Part shown: positions 18,248-26,663 of the stretch, piece by piece
Position numbering within the stretch: the stretch's first letter is position 1
How the letters are laid out: the number at the start of each line of letters is the position of its first letter
Source: Aromatoleum toluclasticum ATCC 700605
GTDB taxonomy: Bacteria > Pseudomonadota > Gammaproteobacteria > Burkholderiales > Rhodocyclaceae
Direction of reading: 5' to 3'
NCBI RefSeq assembly: GCF_000378245.1
Contig: NZ_KB899496.1
Span: forward strand, 62,001-126,000
DNA: 64,000 nt
The notes under the pieces: model-generated
Told to the model about the DNA's origin: nothing
The model's database searches: none
What the model saw: the letters and a program-made list of their open reading frames with translations, nothing else
Position numbers and translations under genes: made by a program

Positions 18248-19501
18248 TCAGTGCGGGTGGTCTTCGAGCAGCGCGACCGAATCGACGGCGCGCTGGTTGA
18301 CATTGTGCCGGCGCAGCACGAGGTACATCGCGCCGGCGACGAACAGCCCGAACATGACAATGACCGCGCTGATCGACAGGCCGGACATGATCAGCAGGGC
18401 GTACAGGCCTGTCATGATCAGGATCGACAGGTTCTCGTTGAAGTTCTGCACGGCAATCGAATGACCGGCGCCCATGAGGATGTGGCCGCGATGCTGGAGC
18501 AGGGCGTTCATCGGCACGACGAAGAAGCCGGCCAGGCAGCCGACGACGATCATCAGGATCATCGCCAGCGTGGGCTGCGTGACGACGACCATGACCATCA
18601 CGACGAGGCCCATGGCAATGCCCAGCGGGATGACCCGGACGGAGCGGCGCAGATTGATCATGCGCGCAGCGAGGACGGCACCGAGCGCGACTCCGACCGC
18701 GACGACGCCCTGCATCATCGAGGCCTTGGAGAGATCGAAGCCGAGATTGTGCTCGGCCCACTTGATCACGATGAACTGGAGCGTGGCGCCGGCCCCCCAG
18801 AAGAGGGTCGTGACGGCGAGGGAGATCTGGCCGAGCTTGTCGCGCCACAGCAGTTTCATGCAGTGGACGAAGTCGTGGAGAAGGTAGATCGGGTTGTTCT
18901 TGAGCGGTTTGTGGTCGACGCCCGTGTCGGGGATGCGCAGGTTGAAGGCTGCTGCGGCAAGGTAGAGCAGGCCGACGATGGCGATGGTCGCGTGCAGGGC
19001 ATCGCCCTTCACGAGCGGCAGGCCCAGGCCGGCGATCCAGTTGCCGACGTCGGGACGGATCAGCACACCGCCGATGACGGTGCCGAGGATGATGGCGCCG
19101 ACCGTGAGGCCTTCGATCCAGCCGTTGGCGACGACGAGCAGGCGGTGGGGAAGGTATTCGGTGAGGATGCCGTACTTGGCCGGCGAGTACGCCGCGGCGC
19201 CCAATCCGATGACGGCGTAGGCGAAGAGGGGGTGCGCGCCGAGGAGCAGCATCACGCAGCCGCCGATCTTGATGGTGTTGCTGATGAACATCACGCGCCA
19301 CTTGGGCATCGAGTCGGCAAAGGCACCGACGAAGGCGGCAAGTGCGACGTAAGAAACAGTGAAGAACAGCTTCAGCAGCGGTTCGTACGTTGCCGGGGCG
19401 GACATCTCGCGCAGCAGCGCGATGGCAATGATCAGCAGCGCATTGTCGGCCAGCGCAGAGAAGAACTGCGCCGCCATGATGATGTAGAAGCCGAGCGGCA
19501 T
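18248..19501 (-). CDS. lplT: Lysophospholipid transporter LplT-like MFS protein
   Basis: A 417-aa major-facilitator protein with about 12 transmembrane segments, matching LplT, which flips lysophospholipids inward across the inner membrane for reacylation. The start MPLGFYIIMAAQFFSALADNALLI and the ILTEYLPHRLLVVANGWIEGLTVG region are typical. E. coli lplT sits with the acyltransferase gene aas; no aas is visible here. It is divergent from the LysR gene at 19680, with an inverted repeat between them. Confidence 0.88.
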   Translation of the reverse strand: MPLGFYIIMAAQFFSALADNALLIIAIALLREMSAPATYEPLLKLFFTVSYVALAAFVGAFADSMPKWRVMFISNTIKIGGCVMLLLGAHPLFAYAVIGLGAAAYSPAKYGILTEYLPHRLLVVANGWIEGLTVGAIILGTVIGGVLIRPDVGNWIAGLGLPLVKGDALHATIAIVGLLYLAAAAFNLRIPDTGVDHKPLKNNPIYLLHDFVHCMKLLWRDKLGQISLAVTTLFWGAGATLQFIVIKWAEHNLGFDLSKASMMQGVVAVGVALGAVLAARMINLRRSVRVIPLGIAMGLVVMVMVVVTQPTLAMILMIVVGCLAGFFVVPMNALLQHRGHILMGAGHSIAVQNFNENLSILIMTGLYALLIMSGLSISAVIVMFGLFVAGAMYLVLRRHNVNQRAVDSVALLEDHPH

Positions 19502-19541
19502 CGGGTGGGAGACGGCCGTCTGAAGGTGAAGCGCGGTTTAT

Positions 19542-19569
19542 ATCACGACATGTGTCAGTTTGTTGTGAT
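19542..19569. promoter_or_regulatory. Candidate LysR-regulator operator
   Basis: The arms ATCACGACA and TGTTGTGAT (one mismatch in nine) are separated by 10 bases in the 178-base space between lplT and the divergent LysR gene. Size and location fit a LysR-type recognition site controlling both promoters. Confidence 0.5.
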
Positions 19570-19679
19570 TTGGCTCATTGCCCGTGCGCCGGCCTTGCGG
19601 TCAGCGGGTTGTCGGGCATTTCACGCAGCCCGTGAGCTGTGCTTTAATGGTGCGCATAAACGAGACTTATGGAGTAGCC

Positions 19680-20597
19680 GTGGCTGATCGCAGACTTCAG
19701 GTATTCAGCGCCGTGGCCAAGTACGGTTCGTTCACCCGGGCCGCGGAACATCTTTTCATGACGCAGCCGGCGGTGACCTTCCAGATCAAGCAGCTGGAGG
19801 AGCACTTCAACACGCGTCTGCTCGAGCGCGGCCACGGGCGCGTGAGCCTGACGCCGGCGGGCGAGGTGGTGCTGGCCTACGCGGACCGTATTCTCGACCT
19901 GTCCGACGAGCTGGAGTCGCGGGTGTCGGAACTGACCGACGAGCTCGGGGGCGCGCTCAACATCGGCACCAGCACGACGATCGCGGCTTACTGGCTGCCG
20001 CAGCTGCTGGAAGGATTCAAGCGCAAGTATCCGCGAGTGGTGCCGCGCGTTGTGGTGGGCAACTCGCAGCTGACCGAGGACCGCGTCGCGTCGCGCGAGC
20101 TCGACCTCGGCCTGATCGAGATCGTGTCCGAGCAGCCGGCGATCGAGCGCATGACCGCGACGCACGACGAGCTGTTCGTGATCTGTTCCCCCAGGGATGC
20201 GCTGGCGAAGCACAAGAGCCTCAGTGCCGAGGCGCTGAAGGGGCACCCGCTGATCACGCGCGATCCGGGCAACGCGATCCGCGTGCTGGCGGAGGATTTC
20301 TTTGCCGCGGCGGGAATCGGTATCGACGAGCTGACGATCTGCGCGGAGCTGGGCAGTCTCGCGACGGTGAAGCATCTGGCGGCCGAGGGGATGGGTTTCG
20401 GGATCGCGTCGCGTGCGGCGATCCAGCGCGACCTCCGCGAGGGGCGGCTGGTCGGGATCCCGCTGGAGCCGCGCCAATACACGCCGCTGGAGGTGATCGT
20501 GCCGCGCGACAAGTTCCGCTCCCGCCTGATCACGACCTTTGCGGAGTATGCAGTGGCCGAGTTCAAGCGCATGGCGGTCGATGACGTGGGTGCGTGA
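19680..20597 (+). CDS. LysR-family regulator (CysL-like substrate domain)
   Basis: A 305-aa LysR-type regulator. The N-terminal helix-turn-helix reads VFSAVAKYGSFTRAAEHLF...QPAVTFQIKQLEEHF, and the periplasmic-binding-like effector domain starts near residue 90 (GTSTTIAAYWLP). The phrasing is closest to CysL-type proteins, not CysB. The GTG at 19680 follows GGAG at 5 bases and gives the family's usual start; upstream extensions lack one. It is divergent from lplT and its stop overlaps radA. The effector is unknown. Confidence 0.85.
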   Translation: MADRRLQVFSAVAKYGSFTRAAEHLFMTQPAVTFQIKQLEEHFNTRLLERGHGRVSLTPAGEVVLAYADRILDLSDELESRVSELTDELGGALNIGTSTTIAAYWLPQLLEGFKRKYPRVVPRVVVGNSQLTEDRVASRELDLGLIEIVSEQPAIERMTATHDELFVICSPRDALAKHKSLSAEALKGHPLITRDPGNAIRVLAEDFFAAAGIGIDELTICAELGSLATVKHLAAEGMGFGIASRAAIQRDLREGRLVGIPLEPRQYTPLEVIVPRDKFRSRLITTFAEYAVAEFKRMAVDDVGA

Positions 20598-21970
20598 TGG
20601 CGAAGGCGAAGACGAGCTTCGTCTGCAGCGAGTGCGGCGGACAGGCGCCGCGCTGGCAGGGCCAGTGCCCGCAATGCAAGGGCTGGAACACACTGGTCGA
20701 GACGGTGATCGAGGCGCCGGCGCCGGGTAACAGCCGGTTCGCGGCGCTGGCCGGTACGACGGGCAAGTTGCAGTCGCTCGCGGAGCTCGAGCCGCGCGAG
20801 GAACCGCGCACGCCGACGGGGATCGAGGAGTTCGACCGCGTGCTTGGCGGCGGCCTGGTTGCCGGTGGCGTGGTGCTGATCGGCGGTGATCCCGGCATCG
20901 GCAAATCGACGCTGCTGCTGCAGGCGCTGTCGGCGCTTGCGGCGCGGCAGGCGGCGATCTATGTGAGCGGCGAGGAGTCGGGCGAGCAGGTGGCGCTGCG
21001 CGCGCAGCGTCTGCAGCTCGATCCGGCGGGGCTGAAGCTGCTGCCCGAGATCAACCTCGAACGCATTCTCGCGACGCTGAAGGAGGCGAAGCCGCGCATT
21101 GCGGTGATCGACTCGATCCAGACGGTGTATTCGGAGGCGCTGCAGTCGGCGCCCGGGTCGGTCGCGCAGGTGCGCGAATGCGCGGCGCAGCTCACGCGTT
21201 TCGCGAAGCAGAGCGGTACGAGCCTGATCTTGGTCGGCCACGTGACCAAGGACGGCACGCTGGCGGGGCCGCGCGTGCTGGAGCACATCGTCGACACGGT
21301 GCTGTATTTCGAGGGCGACACGCATTCGAGCTTCCGTCTGGTGCGGGCGTTCAAGAACCGCTTCGGCGCGGTCAATGAACTGGGCGTGTTCGCGATGACG
21401 GAGCGCGGCCTGCGCGGCGTGAGCAATCCGTCGGCGATCTTCCTGTCGCAGCACAGCCAGCAGGTGGCGGGCAGCTGCGTGCTGGTGACGCAGGAAGGGA
21501 CGCGGCCGCTGCTGGTGGAGATCCAGGCGCTGGTCGACGGCGCGCACAGCCCGAATCCGCGCCGCCTGTCGGTGGGGCTGGAGCAGAACCGGCTGGCGAT
21601 GCTGCTCGCAGTGCTGCATCGCCATGCAGGCGTGGTGTGCTTCGACCAGGACGTGTTCGTGAATGCCGTGGGCGGCGTGAAGATCGCCGAACCGGCGGCG
21701 GACCTCGCGGTGCTGCTGGCGATCGTGTCCTCGCTGCGCAGCCGGGCCTTGCCGCGCGAGCTGGTGGTGTTCGGCGAGGTGGGTCTGGCGGGCGAGATCC
21801 GTCCGGCTCCGCGCGGCCAGGAGCGCCTGAAGGAAGCGGCCAAGCTCGGCTTCACGGTCGCGATCATTCCGAAGGCCAATGCACCCAAGCAGGCGATCGC
21901 CGGCATGCGGGTGATTGCGGTGGACCGGATCGAGGAAGCGATCGAGCAGGCGCGCGAGATCGAAGCCTGA
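20597..21970 (+). CDS. radA: DNA repair protein RadA (branch migration factor)
   Basis: A 457-aa RadA, a RecA-like ATPase that drives branch migration in recombination. It has the N-terminal zinc finger (C10, C13, C24, C27), Walker A GDPGIGKST (97-105), the diagnostic KNRFG motif (253-257), and a Lon-protease-like C-terminal domain ending in IPKANAPKQA. The ATG overlaps the LysR stop; a GTG three bases earlier is also open. Confidence 0.95.
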   Translation: MAKAKTSFVCSECGGQAPRWQGQCPQCKGWNTLVETVIEAPAPGNSRFAALAGTTGKLQSLAELEPREEPRTPTGIEEFDRVLGGGLVAGGVVLIGGDPGIGKSTLLLQALSALAARQAAIYVSGEESGEQVALRAQRLQLDPAGLKLLPEINLERILATLKEAKPRIAVIDSIQTVYSEALQSAPGSVAQVRECAAQLTRFAKQSGTSLILVGHVTKDGTLAGPRVLEHIVDTVLYFEGDTHSSFRLVRAFKNRFGAVNELGVFAMTERGLRGVSNPSAIFLSQHSQQVAGSCVLVTQEGTRPLLVEIQALVDGAHSPNPRRLSVGLEQNRLAMLLAVLHRHAGVVCFDQDVFVNAVGGVKIAEPAADLAVLLAIVSSLRSRALPRELVVFGEVGLAGEIRPAPRGQERLKEAAKLGFTVAIIPKANAPKQAIAGMRVIAVDRIEEAIEQAREIEA

Positions 21971-22060
21971 GGTTCGTCGCCCCGGGCCGGGGAAGCGTCA
22001 AGGCAATCGCACGAATTCGGGGGGTTATGCCGATCTGCAAGGTGTACATAGAAGTTTTCT

Positions 22061-22085
22061 TATACTAAGCTAGTAATCGATTACT
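22061..22085 (+). promoter_or_regulatory. Promoter -10 element and TetR operator palindrome
   Basis: TATACT at 22061-22066 is a good -10 match. Six bases on lies a perfect 14-base palindrome, AGTAATCGATTACT (22072-22085), where transcription would start. No convincing -35 is seen. A TetR protein binding here would block its own operon (22104-25877). Confidence 0.6.
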
Positions 22086-22103
22086 TACTTGAAAGGTGTC
22101 ACG

Positions 22104-22715
22104 ATGGACTCCCCGCGCATCCGGCGCTCATCGGAGCTCAGGCAGGCCGAGATCGTTCAGGCCGTGCTCGCCCTTGCGGCGGAAAGCAGCCCCGCCGACA
22201 TCACGACGGCACGCATCGCCGCGGCCATGGCCCTGACCCAGGGGGCTGTATTCCGCCACTTCCCGACCAAGGAGGCGATCTGGCTTGCGGTGGCCGAATG
22301 GATCGAGGAGCACCTGCTCGGGGCGATCGAGGAGGCGTCGCTTTCGAGCAGCGAGCCGATGGAGCAGCTGCGGGCGATGTTCCGCGCACACATCGGGTTC
22401 GCCGTTGCGTACCCGGGTGCGCCCCGCCTGATCTTCCACGAGTTGCAGCAGCCGGGCGACAGCGCCGTGAAGCGTCGCATCCGCGCCCTGCTGGGAAGTT
22501 ACCGCGGCACCCTGCTGCAGGTGCTGAAATGCGCCAGGGAGGGGGGCGCCGTGGGGCGTGAACTTGAGGTCGAGCCCGCGGCGACCCTCTTCATCGGCGC
22601 GATCCAGGGGCTGGTGATGCAGTCGATGCTCGCCGGCGGGATGCGTGGCGTCGAGGAAACGGCCGAGGGCGTGTTCGAGGTCTATCTGTCCGGCATCGCG
22701 GGGAGGCGGGCATGA
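22104..22715 (+). CDS. TetR-family regulator of an efflux-type ABC operon
   Basis: A 203-aa TetR protein with a helix-turn-helix at about 30-62 (ITTARIAAAMALTQGAVFRHF) and a CecR-like C-terminal domain. It leads an operon of adaptor, permease and ATPase; its stop overlaps the adaptor start. This resembles E. coli cecR-ybhGFSR in outline. GAAAGG precedes the chosen ATG; a TTG 15 bases upstream is less likely. The palindrome just upstream of the gene is the likely autoregulatory site. Confidence 0.85.
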   Translation: MDSPRIRRSSELRQAEIVQAVLALAAESSPADITTARIAAAMALTQGAVFRHFPTKEAIWLAVAEWIEEHLLGAIEEASLSSSEPMEQLRAMFRAHIGFAVAYPGAPRLIFHELQQPGDSAVKRRIRALLGSYRGTLLQVLKCAREGGAVGRELEVEPAATLFIGAIQGLVMQSMLAGGMRGVEETAEGVFEVYLSGIAGRRA

Positions 22716-23896
22716 AGCGGCCGGTCCTGCGTGTGCTCGGTTTGTCCGTCTTCGGGCTGGTGCTGTTTGCAGGATTCGTGCTGCTGATGGTGCGCAGCGG
22801 ACCTTTGGCGCCCGTGCGGGTGACGACGGCGGTGATCGAGCGCGGGGCGTTCGAGAACGCCGTATTCGGGGTCGGTACGGTTGAGGCGGAGCGCAGCTAC
22901 GCGATCGGGCCGACCAGCCCGGGCCGCATCCTCGCGGTGCATGTGGATGTCGGCAGCGAGGTGCGCGCGGGACAATTGCTCGCGGAGATGGATCCGGTGG
23001 AACTGGACGCACGCCTGGCGTCGGCGCGGGCGGCGTCGGCGCGCGCCGTTCATGCGCTGGCAGCGGGCCGTGCGCAGGTGCGCGATGCTGAGGTCCGCCA
23101 GGAGCTCGCGGGGCGGAACGCGCGGCGCTATGCCTCGCTCGGCGAGCAGGCATTCTTCAGTGATGCGGCGGTCGAGGCGAAGCGGCAGGAGGCGGATTCC
23201 GCAGGGGCCCAGTTGCAGGCGGCGCGGGCCCAGCTCGATGCGGCGCGAATGGATGTCGAACGCCTGGAGGCGGAACGTGCAGCGGCGGAACGGCAACGGG
23301 CGAATGTGCGGCTCGTTGCGCCGGTCGCAGGCGTGGTGACGGCGCGCGATGCGGAGCCCGGAACGACGCTGGTGGCCGGGCAGACGGTGCTGCGCATGGT
23401 CGATCTGGCGAGCGTGCGCGTGCGTACACGGATCGACCAGGGCCGCTCGGGTGGCGTGAGGGCGGGGCAGGCGGCTTCCATCGTGCTGCGTTCGCGGCCG
23501 GGGCTCGTTTTGCCGGGCAGGGTGTCGCGCGTCGAACTCAACGGCGACGCGGTGACCGAGGAGCGCATCGTGCAGGTCGTGTTCGACGAAGCGCCGAAGG
23601 ATTTCGCATTCGGGGAACTGGCCGAAGTGACGATCGCGACGACGCGGGGCGGGGATGTGCTCGCCGTGCCCGGCGCCGCGGTGCATGAGTACGGCGGCCG
23701 GCGCGGTGTATGGACCGTTGCCGACGGCGCTGCGGACTTCGTGCCGGTGCGCACGGGCGAGACTTCGCTCGACGGGCGCGTCGTGGTGCTGGAGGGGCTG
23801 CAGGCGGGCGATCGCATCGTCGTGCATAGCGAGCGCGAACTGGGCGCAGGCGACCGGGTGAGTCCGGCGGAGTCGCTGGCGGAGTTGCGTCGATGA
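22712..23896 (+). CDS. HlyD-type periplasmic adaptor subunit
   Basis: A 394-aa membrane-fusion protein with one N-terminal transmembrane helix (about 7-27). A biotinyl-lipoyl half-motif follows (GRILAVHVDVGSEVRAGQ), then a long alpha-helical hairpin rich in Ala/Arg/Gln (about 105-195) and the second half-motif LVAPVAGVVTARDAEPGT. A beta-barrel and membrane-proximal domain complete it. It should bridge the FtsX-like permease to an outer-membrane channel, which is not encoded here. It overlaps both the TetR gene and the permease gene. Confidence 0.88.
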   Translation: MKRPVLRVLGLSVFGLVLFAGFVLLMVRSGPLAPVRVTTAVIERGAFENAVFGVGTVEAERSYAIGPTSPGRILAVHVDVGSEVRAGQLLAEMDPVELDARLASARAASARAVHALAAGRAQVRDAEVRQELAGRNARRYASLGEQAFFSDAAVEAKRQEADSAGAQLQAARAQLDAARMDVERLEAERAAAERQRANVRLVAPVAGVVTARDAEPGTTLVAGQTVLRMVDLASVRVRTRIDQGRSGGVRAGQAASIVLRSRPGLVLPGRVSRVELNGDAVTEERIVQVVFDEAPKDFAFGELAEVTIATTRGGDVLAVPGAAVHEYGGRRGVWTVADGAADFVPVRTGETSLDGRVVVLEGLQAGDRIVVHSERELGAGDRVSPAESLAELRR

Positions 23897-25086
23897 TCAG
23901 CCTTGCCGGACGCGACATCCTTCACCACTGGGCGAAGTATGTGTTCACCGGCGTCGGGCTGGGCCTGCTGATCGGCGTGACGCTGTCGATGGCGGGGATC
24001 TACCGCGGCATGGTGGATGACGCGCAGGTGTTGCTGCGCAGCAGCGGGGCGGACATCTGGGCGGTGCAGCAGGAGACGCTCGGGCCGTACGCCGAGCCGT
24101 CGAACCTGCGCGACGACGCGTACCGGGCAATCCTCGGGATGCCGGGCGTCGCGGAGGCGTCGAACGTGACTTACCTGACGATGCAGATCCGGCAGGGCGA
24201 GCGCGACGTGCGCGTGATGGCGGTGGGTTTCGAACCGGGGCGTCCGGGCGAGCCGCCCTTCCTGGTGGCCGGCCGGCGCATCGCGCGCAGCCATTACGAG
24301 GTGGTCGCGGACGTGCGCACGGGTTTCCGGCTCGGCGAACGGGTCCGCATCCGGCGGCACGAGTACGAGGTGGTGGGGCTGACGCGGCGCATGGTGTCGT
24401 CGAGCGGCGATCCGATGGTGTTCCTGCCGCTGAAGGATGCGCAGGAGGCGCAGTTCCTCAAGGACAACGATGCGATCGTCAACGAGCGCGCGCGAACGGC
24501 GGCGAATCCGGGACTGAACCGTCCGGGCGTGCCGGGGCTGCTCGATGCGATCCTGGTGTCGCAGACGGCCAGCCGCAGCGTGAATGCGGTCCTGGTCCGG
24601 GTCGCGGACGGCCACGATGCAGAGCAGGTGGCGGAAAACATTCGCCGCTGGAAGCATCTGGAGGCGTACACGCGCGTGCAGATGGAGGAGATCCTCGTGT
24701 CCAAGCTCATCGAGACGTCAGCACGGCAGATCGCGACTTTCCTGGTGATCCTGGCGATCGTGAGTGCCGCGATCGTGTCCTTCATCATCTACACGATGAC
24801 GCTGGGCAAGGTGCGCGAGCTCGCGGTGCTCAAATTGATCGGGACGCGCAACCGCACGATCGCGGCGATGATCCTGCAGCAGTCGCTGGGGCTCGGGCTG
24901 ATCGGTTTCGTGATCGGCAAGACGGTCGCGACGCTGTGGGCACCGTATTTTCCGAAGTACGTGCTGCTGTTACCGGGGGATGCTGTGCGCGGACTGCTCG
25001 CAACGATGGTCGTGTGTGCGATCGCTAGCCTGCTGGCGATCCGGGTCGCGCTGAAGGTCGATCCGGCGACCGCGATCGGAGGCTAG
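23893..25086 (+). CDS. FtsX/MacB-like ABC transporter permease (DevC-like)
   Basis: A 397-aa permease with one N-terminal transmembrane helix, a large periplasmic domain (about 45-270) and three C-terminal helices, the FtsX/MacB topology. LGKVRELAVLKLIGTRN marks the coupling region contacting the ATPase. With the HlyD adaptor and ATPase it resembles DevBCA-type exporters. Its start overlaps the adaptor stop. An 83-base insertion-like spacer separates it from the ATPase. Confidence 0.87.
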   Translation: MISLAGRDILHHWAKYVFTGVGLGLLIGVTLSMAGIYRGMVDDAQVLLRSSGADIWAVQQETLGPYAEPSNLRDDAYRAILGMPGVAEASNVTYLTMQIRQGERDVRVMAVGFEPGRPGEPPFLVAGRRIARSHYEVVADVRTGFRLGERVRIRRHEYEVVGLTRRMVSSSGDPMVFLPLKDAQEAQFLKDNDAIVNERARTAANPGLNRPGVPGLLDAILVSQTASRSVNAVLVRVADGHDAEQVAENIRRWKHLEAYTRVQMEEILVSKLIETSARQIATFLVILAIVSAAIVSFIIYTMTLGKVRELAVLKLIGTRNRTIAAMILQQSLGLGLIGFVIGKTVATLWAPYFPKYVLLLPGDAVRGLLATMVVCAIASLLAIRVALKVDPATAIGG

Positions 25087-25091
25087 GATGA

Positions 25092-25170
25092 AACGGCCCC
25101 CACGCTCGCGACGTTCGCTGCCCCCCAAGGGGGCGTGTCAGTACCTTGATACGGCCCGGCGGTACTGACA
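25092..25170 (+). repeat. Intergenic repeat with hairpin covering the ATPase start
   Basis: The 83-base gap inside the ABC operon holds CCCCCACGCTCGC and CCCCCCAAGGGGGCG-type sequence that I recall as a widespread betaproteobacterial intergenic repeat. Its end forms a perfect 10-base stem, TGTCAGTACC (25136-25145) with GGTACTGACA (25161-25170), around a 15-base loop. The second arm ends on the A of the downstream ATG, so the hairpin could hide the start from ribosomes. Confidence 0.6.
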
Positions 25171-25877
25171 TGGACGTGCCGGCGATCGAGGTCAGGGGCT
25201 TGAGCAAGCGCTACGGCGAGGGGGACGCCGCGGTTGATGCGCTGAAGGGCGTCGACATGCGGATCGCGCCCGGCGAGGTGGTGGGCTTGATCGGGCCGAG
25301 CGGTTCGGGCAAGAGCACGTTGTTGAAGTGCCTCGGTGCAGTGATCGAGCCGACCGGCGGCTACATGGCGCTGGGCGGGCGGACCGCGTTCGATGGCGGC
25401 TGGAAGATCCGCGACCTGCGCAGCCTGCGGCGCGACAACATCGGCTTCGTGTTCCAGGCGCCCTACCTGATCCCCTTCCTCGACGTGACCGACAACGTCG
25501 CGCTGTTGCCGATGCTGGCAGGGAAATCCAACCGGGAGGCGCGCCGCCAGGCGGTCGAGCTGCTCGAGGCGCTCGACGTCGGCCACCGTGCGAAGGCTGC
25601 GCCGTCGGAGCTTTCCGGCGGCGAGCAGCAGCGCGTCGCGATTGCGCGGGCACTCGTGAACCGGCCGCCGGTGGTGCTCGCCGACGAGCCGACTGCGCCG
25701 CTCGACAGCGAGCGGGCGCTGAACGTGGTGCGCATCCTGAACCGGATGGCGGAGCAGTACCGCACGGCGATCATCGTCGTGACCCATGACGAGAAGATCA
25801 TCCCGACGTTCCGGCGCTTATACCGCATCCGCGACGGACGGACCTTCGAAGAGGCCGGGGAGGGGCGCGCGGCGTAG
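25170..25877 (+). CDS. MacB/LolD-type ABC transporter ATPase
   Basis: A 235-aa ATPase with Walker A GPSGSGKST, Q-loop VFQAPYL, signature LSGGEQQR, Walker B VVLADEPTAPLDSE and switch histidine VTHDEK. Together these indicate the MacB/LolD/DevA group that pairs with FtsX-type permeases. The ATG at 25170 gives MDVPAIEVRG; no strong ribosome-binding site precedes it, and a TTG at 25146 inside the hairpin loop is an alternative. It ends the TetR-adaptor-permease-ATPase operon. Confidence 0.88.
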   Translation: MDVPAIEVRGLSKRYGEGDAAVDALKGVDMRIAPGEVVGLIGPSGSGKSTLLKCLGAVIEPTGGYMALGGRTAFDGGWKIRDLRSLRRDNIGFVFQAPYLIPFLDVTDNVALLPMLAGKSNREARRQAVELLEALDVGHRAKAAPSELSGGEQQRVAIARALVNRPPVVLADEPTAPLDSERALNVVRILNRMAEQYRTAIIVVTHDEKIIPTFRRLYRIRDGRTFEEAGEGRAA

Positions 25878-26009
25878 GTGCGCCGGTCTGGTGTCCGGCG
25901 ATTTGCCGGAGCCTCGATCGCCCATCTCGGCGGCGCCTTGCATCACGGTGGCGGCACGCTAACCTGAATGAGGGACCGGTCTGGTGGAGGTCCCGTCAGG
26001 AGGTTAACG

Positions 26010-26627
26010 ATGAAGCTCTATCATTTTCCCGCTTCCCCCAACTCGCGCCGCGTCCAGCTGACCGCGGCCTATCTGGGCATCACATTCGACGAGCAGCAGG
26101 TCGTCGATATCACCAAGGGCGAGCAGAAGACGCCCGAATATCTCGCGCTCAATCCGAACGGGCTGACACCGACGCTCGTCGATGGCGATCTGGTCCTGTG
26201 GGAATCCCGTGCGATCGCGCAGTATCTCGCGGCGAAGAAGCCCGAGGCCGGGCTGCTCGGGCGCGACGAGACGGAGCGCGCGGACATTGCGCGCTGGCAG
26301 TGCTGGGACGTCGGGCATCTGATGCCGCACATGTTTACGCTGGTGTGGGAAGTGCTGGTGAAGTCGATGCTGAAGCTTGGCGCACCCGACCAGCCCGCGG
26401 TGGATCGCGCCTACGAGCAGGTGGGGCGCTGCCTCGGGGTGCTGGACACGTGCCTGACGGGACGGCAATACCTCGTCGGCGGATCGCTGACGCTCGCCGA
26501 CCTGACGGTGGCCGCGTCCTTTACCTATGCCGAGGCGCTGAAGCTGCCGGTCGGGGATTTCCCGCGGGTAAAGGACTGGTTCGGACGCGTCCAGGCGCTG
26601 GAGGCGTGGAAGGCGACGCAGCCGTGA
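26010..26627 (+). CDS. Glutathione S-transferase family protein
   Basis: A 205-aa two-domain glutathione transferase. The thioredoxin-like N-domain (1-80) contains PASPNSRRVQL, with a candidate catalytic serine, and the glutathione-binding loops NPNGLTPTLVDGD and WESRAIAQYLA. The helical C-domain has the conserved LTLADLTVAA N-capping box. The start follows a strong ribosome-binding site (CAGGAGG). Upstream sequence (25878-26009) shows no other feature. Substrate unknown. Confidence 0.9.
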   Translation: MKLYHFPASPNSRRVQLTAAYLGITFDEQQVVDITKGEQKTPEYLALNPNGLTPTLVDGDLVLWESRAIAQYLAAKKPEAGLLGRDETERADIARWQCWDVGHLMPHMFTLVWEVLVKSMLKLGAPDQPAVDRAYEQVGRCLGVLDTCLTGRQYLVGGSLTLADLTVAASFTYAEALKLPVGDFPRVKDWFGRVQALEAWKATQP

Positions 26628-26663
26628 TGCCGCGGGGGCGCCCGTATTCGGGAGGTTGACACC

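Noticed and set aside
19680-20597. LysR gene as cysB
   Set aside because: The N-terminus and effector domain differ from CysB and fit a CysL-like group; no sulfur genes are nearby.
23128-24657. A 509-codon minus-strand open frame in the efflux operon
   Set aside because: Antisense to adaptor and permease genes with conserved motifs; composition is typical of a shadow frame.
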